NCBI GenBank assembly: GCA_017305535.1 | Contig: JAFKKN010000006.1 | Location: 283,103-347,102, forward strand | DNA: 64,000 bases | DNA from: Hyphomicrobiales bacterium | GTDB taxonomy: Bacteria > Pseudomonadota > Alphaproteobacteria > Rhizobiales > Xanthobacteraceae | Direction: 5' to 3' | In this document: positions 20,517 to 27,947 of the stretch, in pieces | Position numbering within the stretch: the stretch's first letter is position 1 | Layout: every line of letters begins with the position of its first letter | Notes under the pieces: generated by a model | Seen by the model: only the letters and a program-made list of their open reading frames with translations | Told to the model about the DNA's origin: nothing | Databases searched by the model: none | Program-made: the position numbers and the translations under genes

Positions 20517-21065
20517 TTAAGTCGAATACTTGAACTCCGGCATCGACTTGAGTTCATCCTTCGTGACGCTGAGGACGCCATGGTCCGGATACCACGGGTT
20601 CGGCTTGGCCGCCGGCGTTGTTGTGGCCGCGCCGGTGGTTGTCGTCGAAGCCGGACGACCGGTCATGCCGTTGGCTCCGCCAGCCCCGCCGCCGGCACTC
20701 GCGGTGGCCGCCGGCAATGGCGTATCGCTCCATTTGACCTTTTCGAACGGCACCGCGACATAGTGCTCGCCCATGCCGAGGAAGCCGCCGACGCCGATCA
20801 CCGCGGCAGCGATCTTGCCTTCCTTGTCGAACAGCAAATCGTTCACCGAACCGAGGCTCTCATTGCTGTCGTTATAGATCTTCAAGCCGATAACCTTCGA
20901 CGCACGCCATTGGCCCGTATGAGACATCGTGTCGGCCGCCGGAGCCGTATTCGTTGCGGCGGGCGGCGTCGTTGAGGTGCTGGGGCTCGTTGGCGATTGC
21001 GCCAGCGCAGCGGTCGCCAACATCGTCGAACCAACCAACACGGTCATCATGGACTTCGCAATCAT
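20517..21065 (-). CDS. Secreted PRC-barrel domain protein
   Basis: 182 residues. Signal peptide MIAKSMMTVLVGSTMLATAA ends LAQ. A Thr/Pro/Ala-rich linker follows, then a PRC-barrel domain at about 50-115 (WRASKVIGLKIYNDSNESLGSVNDLLFDKEG in pieces; KIAAAVIGVGGFLGMGEHYVAVPF), a second Thr/Ala-rich stretch, and a C-terminal segment ending VTKDELKSMPEFKYST. ATG at 21065 is chosen for the GGGAGAG just upstream and the clear signal peptide. PRC-barrels of this exported type are common in rhizobia; function unknown. It is followed on the same strand by no gene, and preceded by a second PRC-barrel gene. Confidence 0.87.
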   Translation of the reverse strand: MIAKSMMTVLVGSTMLATAALAQSPTSPSTSTTPPAATNTAPAADTMSHTGQWRASKVIGLKIYNDSNESLGSVNDLLFDKEGKIAAAVIGVGGFLGMGEHYVAVPFEKVKWSDTPLPAATASAGGGAGGANGMTGRPASTTTTGAATTTPAAKPNPWYPDHGVLSVTKDELKSMPEFKYST

Positions 21066-21306
21066 GTGTGCTCTCCCTTCTGCGAAATTCTGCGAAGTGA
21101 ACACGCCAGCGTGACGGATGTTCCTGCATCGAGACACGATGACGCTGCAACATGCGAACGACTGGCTTGCGAATTTGAAGAGGCAATTGTCGGAACCAAT
21201 CCGATACTTGCGTTATCTCGAAGGATGCGTTTGTTCGCGGCGTTCGCGCAACGCATCTTGATCGCCTTGCTTGGAGGCGATTTATCTGTGCGGCGAATGC
21301 GTCGCG

Positions 21307-21687
21307 TCAGAAGCTGCCCCAGTAGGGCGGCACGCTGTAATAGCGATGCAGGTCTTCTTCCTGCGTGCGATCGCCCCAGTCGAAGTCCTTGTCGGCCAGG
21401 AACGACGGCGCCTTCTTCAATTCGTCATCCGAAATGTCGAGTTGATAGGCTTCGTGCTCGCGGCTGTATGTCAGACGCGCCCAGGGCAGCGGCAACAGGC
21501 TGGCACCGAGGCCGAGGAAGCCGCCGAAACTGAGAATGGCGTAGGACACCTTGCCGCTGATCTTGTCGATCATCAGCCGTTCGATATGGCCGATCTTCTC
21601 GCCGTTCGGCCGCCGGACGGCGGTGCCTTCAACGCGGTCGCTGGCGATCAAGCTGTGGGGTTTCTTCATCACCTGATCGAGGGTCAT
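21307..21687 (-). CDS. Cytoplasmic PRC-barrel domain protein
   Basis: 126 residues with no signal peptide. A PRC-barrel spans about 10-85: LIASDRVEGTAVRRPNGEKIGHIERLMID then KVSYAILSFGGFLGLGASLLPLPW, followed by the usual KKAPSF motif and an acidic/aromatic C-terminus ending YYSVPPYWGSF. Members are linked to stress or RNA/photosynthetic-complex binding in various groups; no specific role can be given. It lies upstream of the exported PRC-barrel gene on the same strand, 240 bases apart, so a common theme but probably separate promoters. Confidence 0.87.
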   Translation of the reverse strand: MTLDQVMKKPHSLIASDRVEGTAVRRPNGEKIGHIERLMIDKISGKVSYAILSFGGFLGLGASLLPLPWARLTYSREHEAYQLDISDDELKKAPSFLADKDFDWGDRTQEEDLHRYYSVPPYWGSF

Positions 21688-21871
21688 AGCTGCCTCCCTG
21701 ACAAGCCAGATGAGATATTCCGATCAACGCCGTGCTCCGACGCAAGTTCCGCCGCGCCATGGCTGCTGCCCTGCCATTGCCACAGTTCGCGGCGCATAAG
21801 GAACCCGATCACGTCATGATTTGAGCTTCCAGCGCCGGGCCCGGCCGCTGCACCTGTATTTTGGACACGCT

Positions 21872-22354
21872 ATGAAACCTGCCGTCCCGTACGCCGCGCT
21901 CGCTCTTGCCTGTTCCGTTTTGTTCAGCGGTTCCGCATGGGCCCAGCGCGCCAACTACGAGGCGATGGTGGCGGAACATGCGCGGGCCAACGGTATCCCG
22001 GAAGCGCTGGTGCATCGGGTGATCGTGCGCGAAAGCCGCTATCAGCCGCATCTGGTCGGGCGCGGCGGAACCATCGGCCTGATGCAAATCAAACTCGCGA
22101 CCGCGCGCGGCCTCGGCTACACCGGCACCGCCGCCGGGCTGCACGACCCCAACACCAATCTCACCTATGCGGTGCGCTATCTCGCCGGCGCCTACCGCGC
22201 CGCCAACGGCAACGCCGACCGCGCGGTCCACTATTACGCCGCCGGCTATTACTACGCCGCCAAACGGCAGCAGCGACACCACGGCGGCCGTCACGATGCA
22301 CAGGCGCGCGCAACGCAGGCCGGCGCACCGCTTTCGATCCTGCCGCCCGAGTGA
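21872..22354 (+). CDS. Small exported lytic transglycosylase (SLT domain)
   Basis: 160 residues. Start MKPAVPYAALALACSVLFSG at 21872 gives a signal peptide ending AWA. The goose-lysozyme-like SLT domain occupies about 30-130: VIVRESRYQPHLVGRGGTIG contains the catalytic Glu, then LMQI and the NLTYAVRYLAGAYR and YYAAGYY motifs. Predicted to cleave the MurNAc-GlcNAc bond in the periplasm. The compact size (single domain) resembles specialised enzymes that open peptidoglycan for secretion machines, but no such machine is nearby. The C-terminal tail is His-rich. Confidence 0.9.
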   Translation: MKPAVPYAALALACSVLFSGSAWAQRANYEAMVAEHARANGIPEALVHRVIVRESRYQPHLVGRGGTIGLMQIKLATARGLGYTGTAAGLHDPNTNLTYAVRYLAGAYRAANGNADRAVHYYAAGYYYAAKRQQRHHGGRHDAQARATQAGAPLSILPPE

Positions 22355-22455
22355 CGCGCGGCGGCGCGCCGCCAACGATCCGCATTCAATCGCGGCGCCG
22401 TTTCGGATAAAGTCTGCGACATGCGACATCGATCGCAGCCTGCGAGACCGACGCC

Positions 22456-22881
22456 ATGCACCACTTCACTCCCCTCTCCGGCTTTCTCGGCGGCGCGCTG
22501 ATCGGACTAGCCAGCGCGCTGCTGATGCTGTTGACCGGCCGCATTGCCGGCATCAGCGGCATCTTCGGCGGCCTGCTGCCGCTCCGCGCCGCCGATCGCG
22601 GGTGGCGATTCGCTTTCATGATCGGACTGATCGCCGCGCCGCTGCTGGCCGCGCTCGGCGGCGCCTCCCTGCCGATGCCAACAATGCCCGCGAGTTATGT
22701 CGTGATCGCGATCGCCGGCCTGCTGGTCGGCATCGGCACCCGCATGGCCAGCGGCTGCACCTCCGGTCACGGCGTCTGCGGCACCGCGCGGCTGTCGACG
22801 CGCTCGATCGCAGCAACCATCACTTTCATGATCGCGGCCATCGCCGTCGTGGCGGTGACGCGCCATCTCGGCGGGAGCTAA
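22456..22881 (+). CDS. YeeE/YedE-family sulfur-compound transporter, first half
   Basis: 141-residue polytopic membrane protein. The family signature is MASGCTSGHGVCGTARLSTR with the conserved Cys in GCTSGHG, as in YeeE proteins that carry thiosulfate or persulfide sulfur across the membrane. Four hydrophobic segments. It is followed after four bases by a partner membrane gene; the two correspond to halves of larger YeeE proteins and act together. A sulfur role is from family knowledge. Confidence 0.9.
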   Translation: MHHFTPLSGFLGGALIGLASALLMLLTGRIAGISGIFGGLLPLRAADRGWRFAFMIGLIAAPLLAALGGASLPMPTMPASYVVIAIAGLLVGIGTRMASGCTSGHGVCGTARLSTRSIAATITFMIAAIAVVAVTRHLGGS

Positions 22882-22885
22882 CATC

Positions 22886-23344
22886 ATGCCACAGCTTCTC
22901 GCCGCCTTTGGATGCGGACTTTTGTTCGGTGCGGGCTTGTTGATCTCGGGCATGACGCAACCCGACAAGGTGCTCGGCTTCCTCGACATCTTCGGCGCAT
23001 GGGACGCCACGCTGGCTTTCGTCATGGCCGGCGCGGTGATCGTCACCAGCGTCGGCTTCGCGCTGGCGCGACGGCGCGGCGCGCCGATGCTCGCGACGAA
23101 GCTGCAATGGCCGACGCGCAACGATATCGACGCGCCGTTGCTGACCGGCGCGGCATTATTCGGCATCGGCTGGGGATTGGTCGGACTTTGTCCCGGCCCC
23201 GCCATCGTCAATCTTGCCAGCCTTGGCCTGCCGGTGATCGTGTTCGTCGTCGCCATGGCGGTCGGGATGCTCGGCGTCGACCTCTGGCCGCAACGCGCAT
23301 CGGCGCGCGTTGCGGCCTCCGCCGTATCGACAGCGGACGGCTGA
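22886..23344 (+). CDS. DUF6691 / YeeE-family membrane protein, second half
   Basis: 152 residues with four or five hydrophobic segments. Characteristic blocks: GLLISGMTQPDKVLGFLDIF with GAWDATLAFVMAGAV, and GIGWGLVGLCPGPAIVNLA, where the Cys in GLCPGPA matches the conserved second cysteine of YeeE pairs. It is translated right after the first-half gene (4-base gap). In many genomes this pair is linked to a rhodanese or sulfur dioxygenase; here no such gene adjoins, although two rhodanese-type genes lie 14 kb away. Confidence 0.9.
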   Translation: MPQLLAAFGCGLLFGAGLLISGMTQPDKVLGFLDIFGAWDATLAFVMAGAVIVTSVGFALARRRGAPMLATKLQWPTRNDIDAPLLTGAALFGIGWGLVGLCPGPAIVNLASLGLPVIVFVVAMAVGMLGVDLWPQRASARVAASAVSTADG

Positions 23345-23438
23345 TCGCCGCACCTCCCGGCATTTGACAGTTCAGCGGCGGTTGGCCACGCTGGCGGTCA
23401 ACAATAAAACTCCGCCGGAAACCCCAACCAGAAACCCC

Positions 23439-24611
23439 ATGTCCAACGCACCGCATTTCGATATCGACGTTCGCGAGTTCTGGAACGATCCCTACCCCGC
23501 GCTGAAACGGATGCGCGCCGAGACGCCGATCGCCTTCATTCCACAACTCGGCTCGACCATCTTCACGCGCCGCGACGATATCTTCGTCTCCGAAAAGCGG
23601 ATCGAGGTGTTCTCGTCGCATCAGCCCGCCGGCCTGATGAACGTGCTGATGGGCCACAACATGATGCGCAAGGACGGCGATGCGCACATGTCCGAGCGCG
23701 CCGCGATGTTTCCCGCGGTGTCGCCGCGCACCGTGCGCGACACCTGGCGCGCGCAATTCCAGGCGCATGCCGACCGCATTCTCGACGATCTCGCGCCGCA
23801 AGGCCGCGCCGATCTGTGCAAGGCCTTCGCGCTGCCGCTGTCGGCGGAATGCCTCAAGCACATCACCGGCCTCACCAACATGCGCTATCAGGACATGGAT
23901 GCGTGGTCGCAGGCGATGATCGACGGCATCGCCAACTACACCGGCGACAAGGCGGTGGAGGCGCGCTGCAACGCCGCCACCGCCGGCATCGACGCCGCCA
24001 TCGACGACATGATCCCGGTGGTGACCAAGCATCCGAACCAGAGCATCCTCAGCGTGCTAATGGCGGCGGGCATGGCGATGGAGAGCATCCGCGCCAATAT
24101 CAAGCTGGCGATTTCCGGCGGACAGAACGAGCCGCGCGACGCGATGTCCGGCACCATCTGGGCGCTGCTGACGCATCCCGATCAACTGGCGCTGGTGCGC
24201 GACGGCAAGGCAAAATGGATCGAGGTGTTCGAGGAATATGCGCGCTGGATCGCGCCGATCGGCATGTCGCCGCGTCGCGTCGCCAAGGCGTGGACCTACG
24301 GCGGCGTCGATTTCGAGCCGGAGGATCGGGTGTTCTTCATGTTCGGTTCGGCCAACCGCGACGAAGCCTGTTTCGACGATCCGGAAACCTTCGACATCAC
24401 CCGCGATACCGCCAAGAGCATCGCCTTCGGCGCCGGCCCGCATTACTGCGCCGGCGCATGGGCGTCACGCGCGATGGTGGCCGAGGTCGCGCTGCCGAGC
24501 ATCTTCGCGAGGCTGAAGAACCTGCGGCTCGACGACACCGATCCGGTGCGCATCGGCGGCTGGGCTTTTCGCGGCCTGCTCAATCTGCCGGTGGTGTGGG
24601 ACGCGGATTGA
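23439..24611 (+). CDS. Cytochrome P450
   Basis: Soluble bacterial class P450 of 390 residues (start MSNAPHFDIDVREFWNDPYP at 23439). The heme-binding loop FGAGPHYCAG supplies Cys337 as the thiolate ligand. The K-helix ExxR is EYAR. The I-helix is unusual: the region that normally reads AGxDT or AGxET reads SGGQNEPRDA, so the acid-alcohol pair used in oxygen activation is replaced by Gln-Asn. No ferredoxin or reductase gene is adjacent. The substrate is unknown. It lies 94 bases after the YeeE pair, same strand. Confidence 0.92.
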   Translation: MSNAPHFDIDVREFWNDPYPALKRMRAETPIAFIPQLGSTIFTRRDDIFVSEKRIEVFSSHQPAGLMNVLMGHNMMRKDGDAHMSERAAMFPAVSPRTVRDTWRAQFQAHADRILDDLAPQGRADLCKAFALPLSAECLKHITGLTNMRYQDMDAWSQAMIDGIANYTGDKAVEARCNAATAGIDAAIDDMIPVVTKHPNQSILSVLMAAGMAMESIRANIKLAISGGQNEPRDAMSGTIWALLTHPDQLALVRDGKAKWIEVFEEYARWIAPIGMSPRRVAKAWTYGGVDFEPEDRVFFMFGSANRDEACFDDPETFDITRDTAKSIAFGAGPHYCAGAWASRAMVAEVALPSIFARLKNLRLDDTDPVRIGGWAFRGLLNLPVVWDAD

Positions 24612-24645
24612 GCGGGGTTCGAAGCTTTTGGACCGATACGCAACA

Positions 24646-24775
24646 CCGTCATGCCCGGAGATAGCCGCTCGAAGAACGGCGTCGCTACGCTCGCCTATGT
24701 CCCGGGCATCCACGTCTTCGGCGGCGCGGCTGCTAATAGAACATGGATGGCCGGAATAAATCCGACCATGACGAC
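24646..24775. repeat. Palindromic intergenic repeat, family A (long form)
   Basis: Starts GTCATGCCCGGAGATAGCCG, carries the embedded hairpin segment CTCGAAGAACGGCGTCGCTA with CGCTCGCCTATG, continues to GTCCCGGGCATCCACGTCTT, and ends with the short unit GATGGCCGGAATAAATCCGG then CCATGACG. Confidence 0.85.
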
Positions 24776-24845
24776 CGATATTCAGCGAGCCTCTTGCGGA
24801 CTACCATCTCCAGTTGCAGACTGAAGCGGCTGGGGAGTGGCGTTG

Positions 24846-25454
24846 ATGCGTATGGTCGGGGCGTTGGTCGCGGTGACAATATTGGGTGGCTGCATCACCC
24901 GTGATCCGGCGGTGAGCGTGTCGAACGCCACGCCGTCCGGTAACTGGAAGATCGAGAAGACCGTCGACCGCATCACCGGCGCGCCGCTCCCGAGCGCGCA
25001 ACTGATGACGCGGACCAGTTCGAATTCGGCGGTGACGGAAGTGCGACTTGCCGGCCTGCAACTCACCTGCTTCGAAAAGCAGCCGCTGGTGCGGCTGTCG
25101 TTCGAGTTCAAGGTCGGGAGCGAGGCCAATACCAGTCTCGGTTATCGCTTCGACGAAAAGCCCGGACGCGACGATGTGAAATCCCGCATCCTGCCCGGCT
25201 ATCAGGTCGTCGTCATCGAGGGTCGCGCGGCGGTCTCCGACTTCATTCGGGACCTGAACGGTTCGCGCGTTCTCTACGTGCGGATTCGTTCGCTCAACGC
25301 GGGACGCACCACGGCCGAATTCAATCTCGACGGCTCGGCGGCCGCGGTGCAAGCCGCCTTCGCGGGGTGCCCGTTGACGCCAGCGCCCGCCGAAGCCGGC
25401 CGGAAGCGGCAAACCAGCGATGCGGTCAACCATCCCGGCCAGCAGCCGGTCTAA
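24846..25454 (+). CDS. Hypothetical lipoprotein
   Basis: 202 residues, not assigned to a named family. The N-terminus MRMVGALVAVTILGGC is a lipoprotein signal with lipobox LGGC. GGGGAG lies about 8 bases before the chosen ATG. The mature part is beta-rich: GNWKIEKTVDRITGAPLPSA, then VRLAGLQLTCFEKQPLVRLS and YRFDEKPGRDD, a layout seen in small periplasmic proteins that describe loss of a wild-type activity (treated samples with inhibitor-like mixed beta sheets). Two cysteines in the mature part (LTC and AGC) could form a disulphide. Likely outer- or inner-membrane anchored, periplasm-facing. Confidence 0.75.
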   Translation: MRMVGALVAVTILGGCITRDPAVSVSNATPSGNWKIEKTVDRITGAPLPSAQLMTRTSSNSAVTEVRLAGLQLTCFEKQPLVRLSFEFKVGSEANTSLGYRFDEKPGRDDVKSRILPGYQVVVIEGRAAVSDFIRDLNGSRVLYVRIRSLNAGRTTAEFNLDGSAAAVQAAFAGCPLTPAPAEAGRKRQTSDAVNHPGQQPV

Positions 25455-25538
25455 CTGCAATAGCGCCCGACAAACAAAGCACCGCTTCCGAGTGTATCGG
25501 AAACGAGGCCGTCGACGTGTCAGGCACGAACCATGAGA

Positions 25539-25629
25539 TGTCATGGCCGGGCTCGTCCCGGCCATCTACGTCTTCGAATTTGCACAGCTCCTAAAACGTG
25601 GATGCCCGGCACAAGGCCGGGCATGACGG
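25539..25629. repeat. Palindromic intergenic repeat, family A (short form, paired)
   Basis: Two inverted units: GTCATGGCCGGGCTCGTCCC with GGCCATCTACGT, and ACGTGGATGCCCGGCACAAG with GCCGGGCATGACG. They face each other between two convergent genes. Confidence 0.85.
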
Positions 25630-25653
25630 ATCAAAAGGAATCTAGGTGAGCGC

Positions 25654-26133
25654 TTAGTCCTCGAGTCCGCCCATGTGCTTCTGGGCGTAAAGCTGGACGC
25701 CGAGGCGCTTGACCAGATCGAGCTGGGTTTCGAGGAAGTCGATGTGGTGTTCCTCGTCCTTCATCAGGCCGATGAACAGCTCACGCGACACGTAATCCTT
25801 GACCTTGTCGCAATGCGCCGCCGCTTCTTCATACAACGTGCGCGCGCTGATCTCGGCGGCGAGGTCGCATTCGAGGATTTCCTTGACGTCCTGGCCGATC
25901 CGAAGCGGATCAAGCACCTGCATGTTGGGGAAGCCTTCAAGGAACAGAATCCGATCGGTGAAACGATCGGCATGGTTCATTTCTTCGATGGATTCCTTGC
26001 GCCACTGCTTGGCGAGGTCCTTCAGGCCCCAGTTGTCGAGCAACCGGTAGTGCAGCCAGTATTGATTGATCGCGGTCAGTTCGCTCCGCAATCCCTTGTT
26101 GAGATAATCGATGACCTTGGCATCACCCTTCAT
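25654..26133 (-). CDS. bfr: Bacterioferritin
   Basis: 24-meric heme-containing iron-storage protein that oxidises Fe(II) and stores it. From the ATG at 26133 (AAGGAG upstream) the protein has 159 residues and every diagnostic residue at its canonical position: ferroxidase ligands Glu18, Glu51, His54, Glu94, Glu127 and His130, and the heme ligand Met52 ([10 protein letters not shown]). An Irr-type palindrome lies 40 bases upstream of the start, so repression under iron limitation is likely. The ferredoxin gene bfd is just upstream on the same strand. Confidence 0.97.
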   Translation of the reverse strand: MKGDAKVIDYLNKGLRSELTAINQYWLHYRLLDNWGLKDLAKQWRKESIEEMNHADRFTDRILFLEGFPNMQVLDPLRIGQDVKEILECDLAAEISARTLYEEAAAHCDKVKDYVSRELFIGLMKDEEHHIDFLETQLDLVKRLGVQLYAQKHMGGLED

Positions 26134-26172
26134 AGTCAAGCTCCTTGCCGCAAACTGCGCTGTCACTCTGTA

Positions 26173-26191
26173 ATTTAGAATGGTTCTAAAT
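26173..26191. promoter_or_regulatory. ICE/Irr-box palindrome in the bfr promoter
   Basis: ATTTAGAATGGTTCTAAAT is a perfect 8-3-8 palindrome. It matches the iron control element bound by the heme-sensing regulator Irr in Bradyrhizobium and relatives (TTTAGAA-N3-TTCTAAA). Position 40 bases upstream of the bfr start fits direct control of that promoter. Confidence 0.85.
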
Positions 26192-26303
26192 GATATTTAT
26201 GGCAGGGGCAAGCGCGATGATGCGGCCTGCCCACAGGCATAACATGTCCTGCCATTGCGGAACTGGCGGAACAGCCTTGCAAAATGAAGATTTTTTCGGG
26301 TGA

Positions 26304-26627
26304 TCAGGCGATTACGGCGGCGTGGACATGACTGTCGGCGGCGATCGCGGCCTCGCCCGGATGGGCGGCTTCGTGCGCATGGCTGTGCGGGCAGCCGGAG
26401 CAGCAAGCTGTGCTACAGGCGGCGACGCTCTCCGTCAGAGCCTCGGTTAACGCACCGGTCAGGGCCTCGCTCATGATCTGCTTGATGGTGCGCGCGCAGC
26501 GGCCGCACTCCGCGGAGCAGCCGAGACAGCCGTAGACCTGCTTCGCCGTACGCGGCGTATCCGACGCGGCGGTCACGGCAGCACGAACGTCGTGGTCGCT
26601 GAGGACGTTGCAGGAACAAACAATCAT
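26304..26627 (-). CDS. bfd: Bfd-type (2Fe-2S) bacterioferritin-associated ferredoxin
   Basis: 107 residues. The N-terminal BFD domain (about 1-55) carries the four cluster ligands as CSC near residue 4 and the CSAECGRC region (CxxC at the end). Bfd reduces the bacterioferritin core to release iron. A non-conserved tail follows: an Ala/Leu/Thr-rich stretch with near-repeats (EALTGALTEALTES), then a Cys/His-rich segment (ACSTACCSGCPHSHAHE) that may bind metal. The gene is 170 bases upstream of bfr with its own possible promoter; a degenerate Irr box is about 125 bases upstream. Confidence 0.92.
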   Translation of the reverse strand: MIVCSCNVLSDHDVRAAVTAASDTPRTAKQVYGCLGCSAECGRCARTIKQIMSEALTGALTEALTESVAACSTACCSGCPHSHAHEAAHPGEAAIAADSHVHAAVIA

Positions 26628-26978
26628 GACAGGGAAAGCAGCCCGGTGATCGATGCTCCTTGGATATTCATCCAGCCCCGCAGAAGCAAAAGGAAAAGCG
26701 CCAATTTGCAGCTATTCCAAACTACCGGCGCAGATACACGGAAACCAAGATGGAATGATTCTAAACGATCGGCCGAACCCGGTTTCCGGACGCGGCGACC
26801 CATCGCCATGGATCGGCAGCCATGCAACGGCCCGCTGGCCCATGGAATGTGGCTTCGTATCGGGCCATTGATGGCAGGATTCGGCAGGCCCGTTCATTGA
26901 ACGTTCAAACGAAGTATGAAACCTTCGGATCGACAGATCGCTCTTCCTGTCCAGAGGTTTCGAGAGAAAGGTAAAGCC
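26628..26978. other. Intergenic region between bfd and the small secreted-protein gene
   Basis: About 350 bases with the degenerate Irr box at 26750 as the only recognisable element. Short frames here have no family resemblance. Both flanking promoters should lie in it. Confidence 0.6.
26750..26766. promoter_or_regulatory. Degenerate ICE/Irr box upstream of bfd
   Basis: ATGGAATGATTCTAAAC keeps the GAA-TGA-TTC core and the right half TTCTAAA of the Irr consensus, but the left half is changed (GATGGAA instead of TTTAGAA). It lies between the divergent bfd gene and the secreted-protein gene at 26979, so it could serve either side. Confidence 0.5.
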
Positions 26979-27287
26979 ATGAAGAAAGCACTGATGGCCG
27001 TTGCAACCGCCGCCACGCTCGCCGTTGCGGTTCTGGCAACGCCGCAAACCGCCGAAGCACGCGGCGGCCGCATCGCGGCAGGCGTTGCCGCGGGTGTGAT
27101 CGGCGGAGCCCTGCTCGGCGGTGCGCTGGCCGGACCGGGCTACTACGGTTATGGACCAGGTTATTACGGACCGGGCTACGGTTATTATGGCGGACCGGCC
27201 TATGTCGGAGCGCCCTGCTACTGGCAGCGCCAGCGCTTCTGGGACGGGTACGGCTGGCGTATTCGCCGGGTTCGCGTTTGCGGCTGA
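26979..27287 (+). CDS. Small secreted Gly/Tyr-rich protein (paralog 1)
   Basis: 102 residues. Signal peptide MKKALMAVATAATLAVAVLA ends AEA. A glycine-zipper-like stretch (GRIAAGVAAGVIGGALLGGA) follows, then a Tyr/Gly/Pro repeat region with the GPGYYGPGYGYYGG pattern, and a C-terminal Cys-bearing signature CYWQRQRFWDGYGWRIRRVR then VCG. Start chosen by the signal peptide and GAGAAAGG upstream. It is paralogous to the gene at 27567. The family is widespread in Bradyrhizobium-type genomes as hypothetical secreted proteins. A stable hairpin with a T-rich tail follows. Confidence 0.85.
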   Translation: MKKALMAVATAATLAVAVLATPQTAEARGGRIAAGVAAGVIGGALLGGALAGPGYYGYGPGYYGPGYGYYGGPAYVGAPCYWQRQRFWDGYGWRIRRVRVCG

Positions 27288-27340
27288 TGCCGCGTGAACG
27301 CGCGCCGCGCAAGACACTGTAAAGGTCAGAATATTAAAAT

Positions 27341-27380
27341 CGCTCCGGATGGTGATAAGGCCGCCCGGAGCGTTTGTTTT
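27341..27380 (+). terminator. Probable terminator after paralog 1
   Basis: CGCTCCGG and CCGGAGCG form a perfect 8-bp stem around a 16-base loop, followed by TTTGTTTT, about 55 bases after the stop codon. Confidence 0.65.
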
Positions 27381-27566
27381 GGCGTAAATTGGCCACCATT
27401 GCAGACGACTGAGTCCGCGTGTTGACCTGCGACAGCGATCCGACGGTCCGCACCGGAGACCTAAGAACCTGCACAAGACTCTGAGTTTTAGTTCAACCGG
27501 ACCTCGAACCCGTCTCGCAACAAACCAGCGCTTCCCATGGCGCTTCCTTCCAGGAGTTACCTGATC

Positions 27567-27872
27567 ATGAAGAAGACATTCACAGCCCTGCTGGCCGCGG
27601 CCACCGTGGCAGGTGCCATTGCAGCGGCAACGCCTGCCGCTCACGCCGATGGCGGCCGCATCGCGGCCGGCGTCGCCGGCGGCCTGCTCGGCGGCGCGCT
27701 GCTCGGCGCCGCGATCGCCAACTCGCAGCCGGCCTATGCGGCGCCTCCGCCGCCGCCGGCCTACTACGCACCGCCGCCGGCCTATGTGGTCGAACCGGCG
27801 TGCCATTTCGAGCGCGAGCGCTTCTGGGACGGCTATGGCTGGCGCAGCCGCCGCATTCGCGTCTGCGACTAA
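27567..27872 (+). CDS. Small secreted Pro/Tyr-rich protein (paralog 2)
   Basis: 101 residues, built like its neighbour at 26979: signal peptide MKKTFTALLAAATVAGAIAA ending AHA, glycine-zipper segment GRIAAGVAGGLLGGALLGAA, then a variable middle (here PPPPPAYYAPPPAYV instead of Gly/Tyr) and the same ending with a cysteine pair, CHFERERFWDGYGWRSRRIR then VCD. The conserved termini and different middles indicate tandem duplication with divergence of the low-complexity core. Function unknown; location periplasm or outer envelope. Confidence 0.85.
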   Translation: MKKTFTALLAAATVAGAIAAATPAAHADGGRIAAGVAGGLLGGALLGAAIANSQPAYAAPPPPPAYYAPPPAYVVEPACHFERERFWDGYGWRSRRIRVCD

Positions 27873-27901
27873 GCCGACTCGCTTCACGCATCGTGAAAAT
27901 G

Positions 27902-27928
27902 AAAAACCCGGCTGCGGCCGGGTTTTTT
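27902..27928. terminator. Bidirectional intrinsic terminator
   Basis: AAAAACCCGGC, loop TGC, GGCCGGGTTTTTT. A-run on the left and T-run on the right, so it can end transcription from paralog 2 (plus) and from the MltB gene (minus), whose stop is at 27948. Confidence 0.9.
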
Positions 27929-27947
27929 GCGTCTGCGGCTTGTGCTG

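Noticed and set aside
22386..23256. Minus-strand frames opposite the YeeE/DUF6691 genes
   Set aside because: They oppose membrane proteins with intact GCTSGHG and GLCPGPA signatures.
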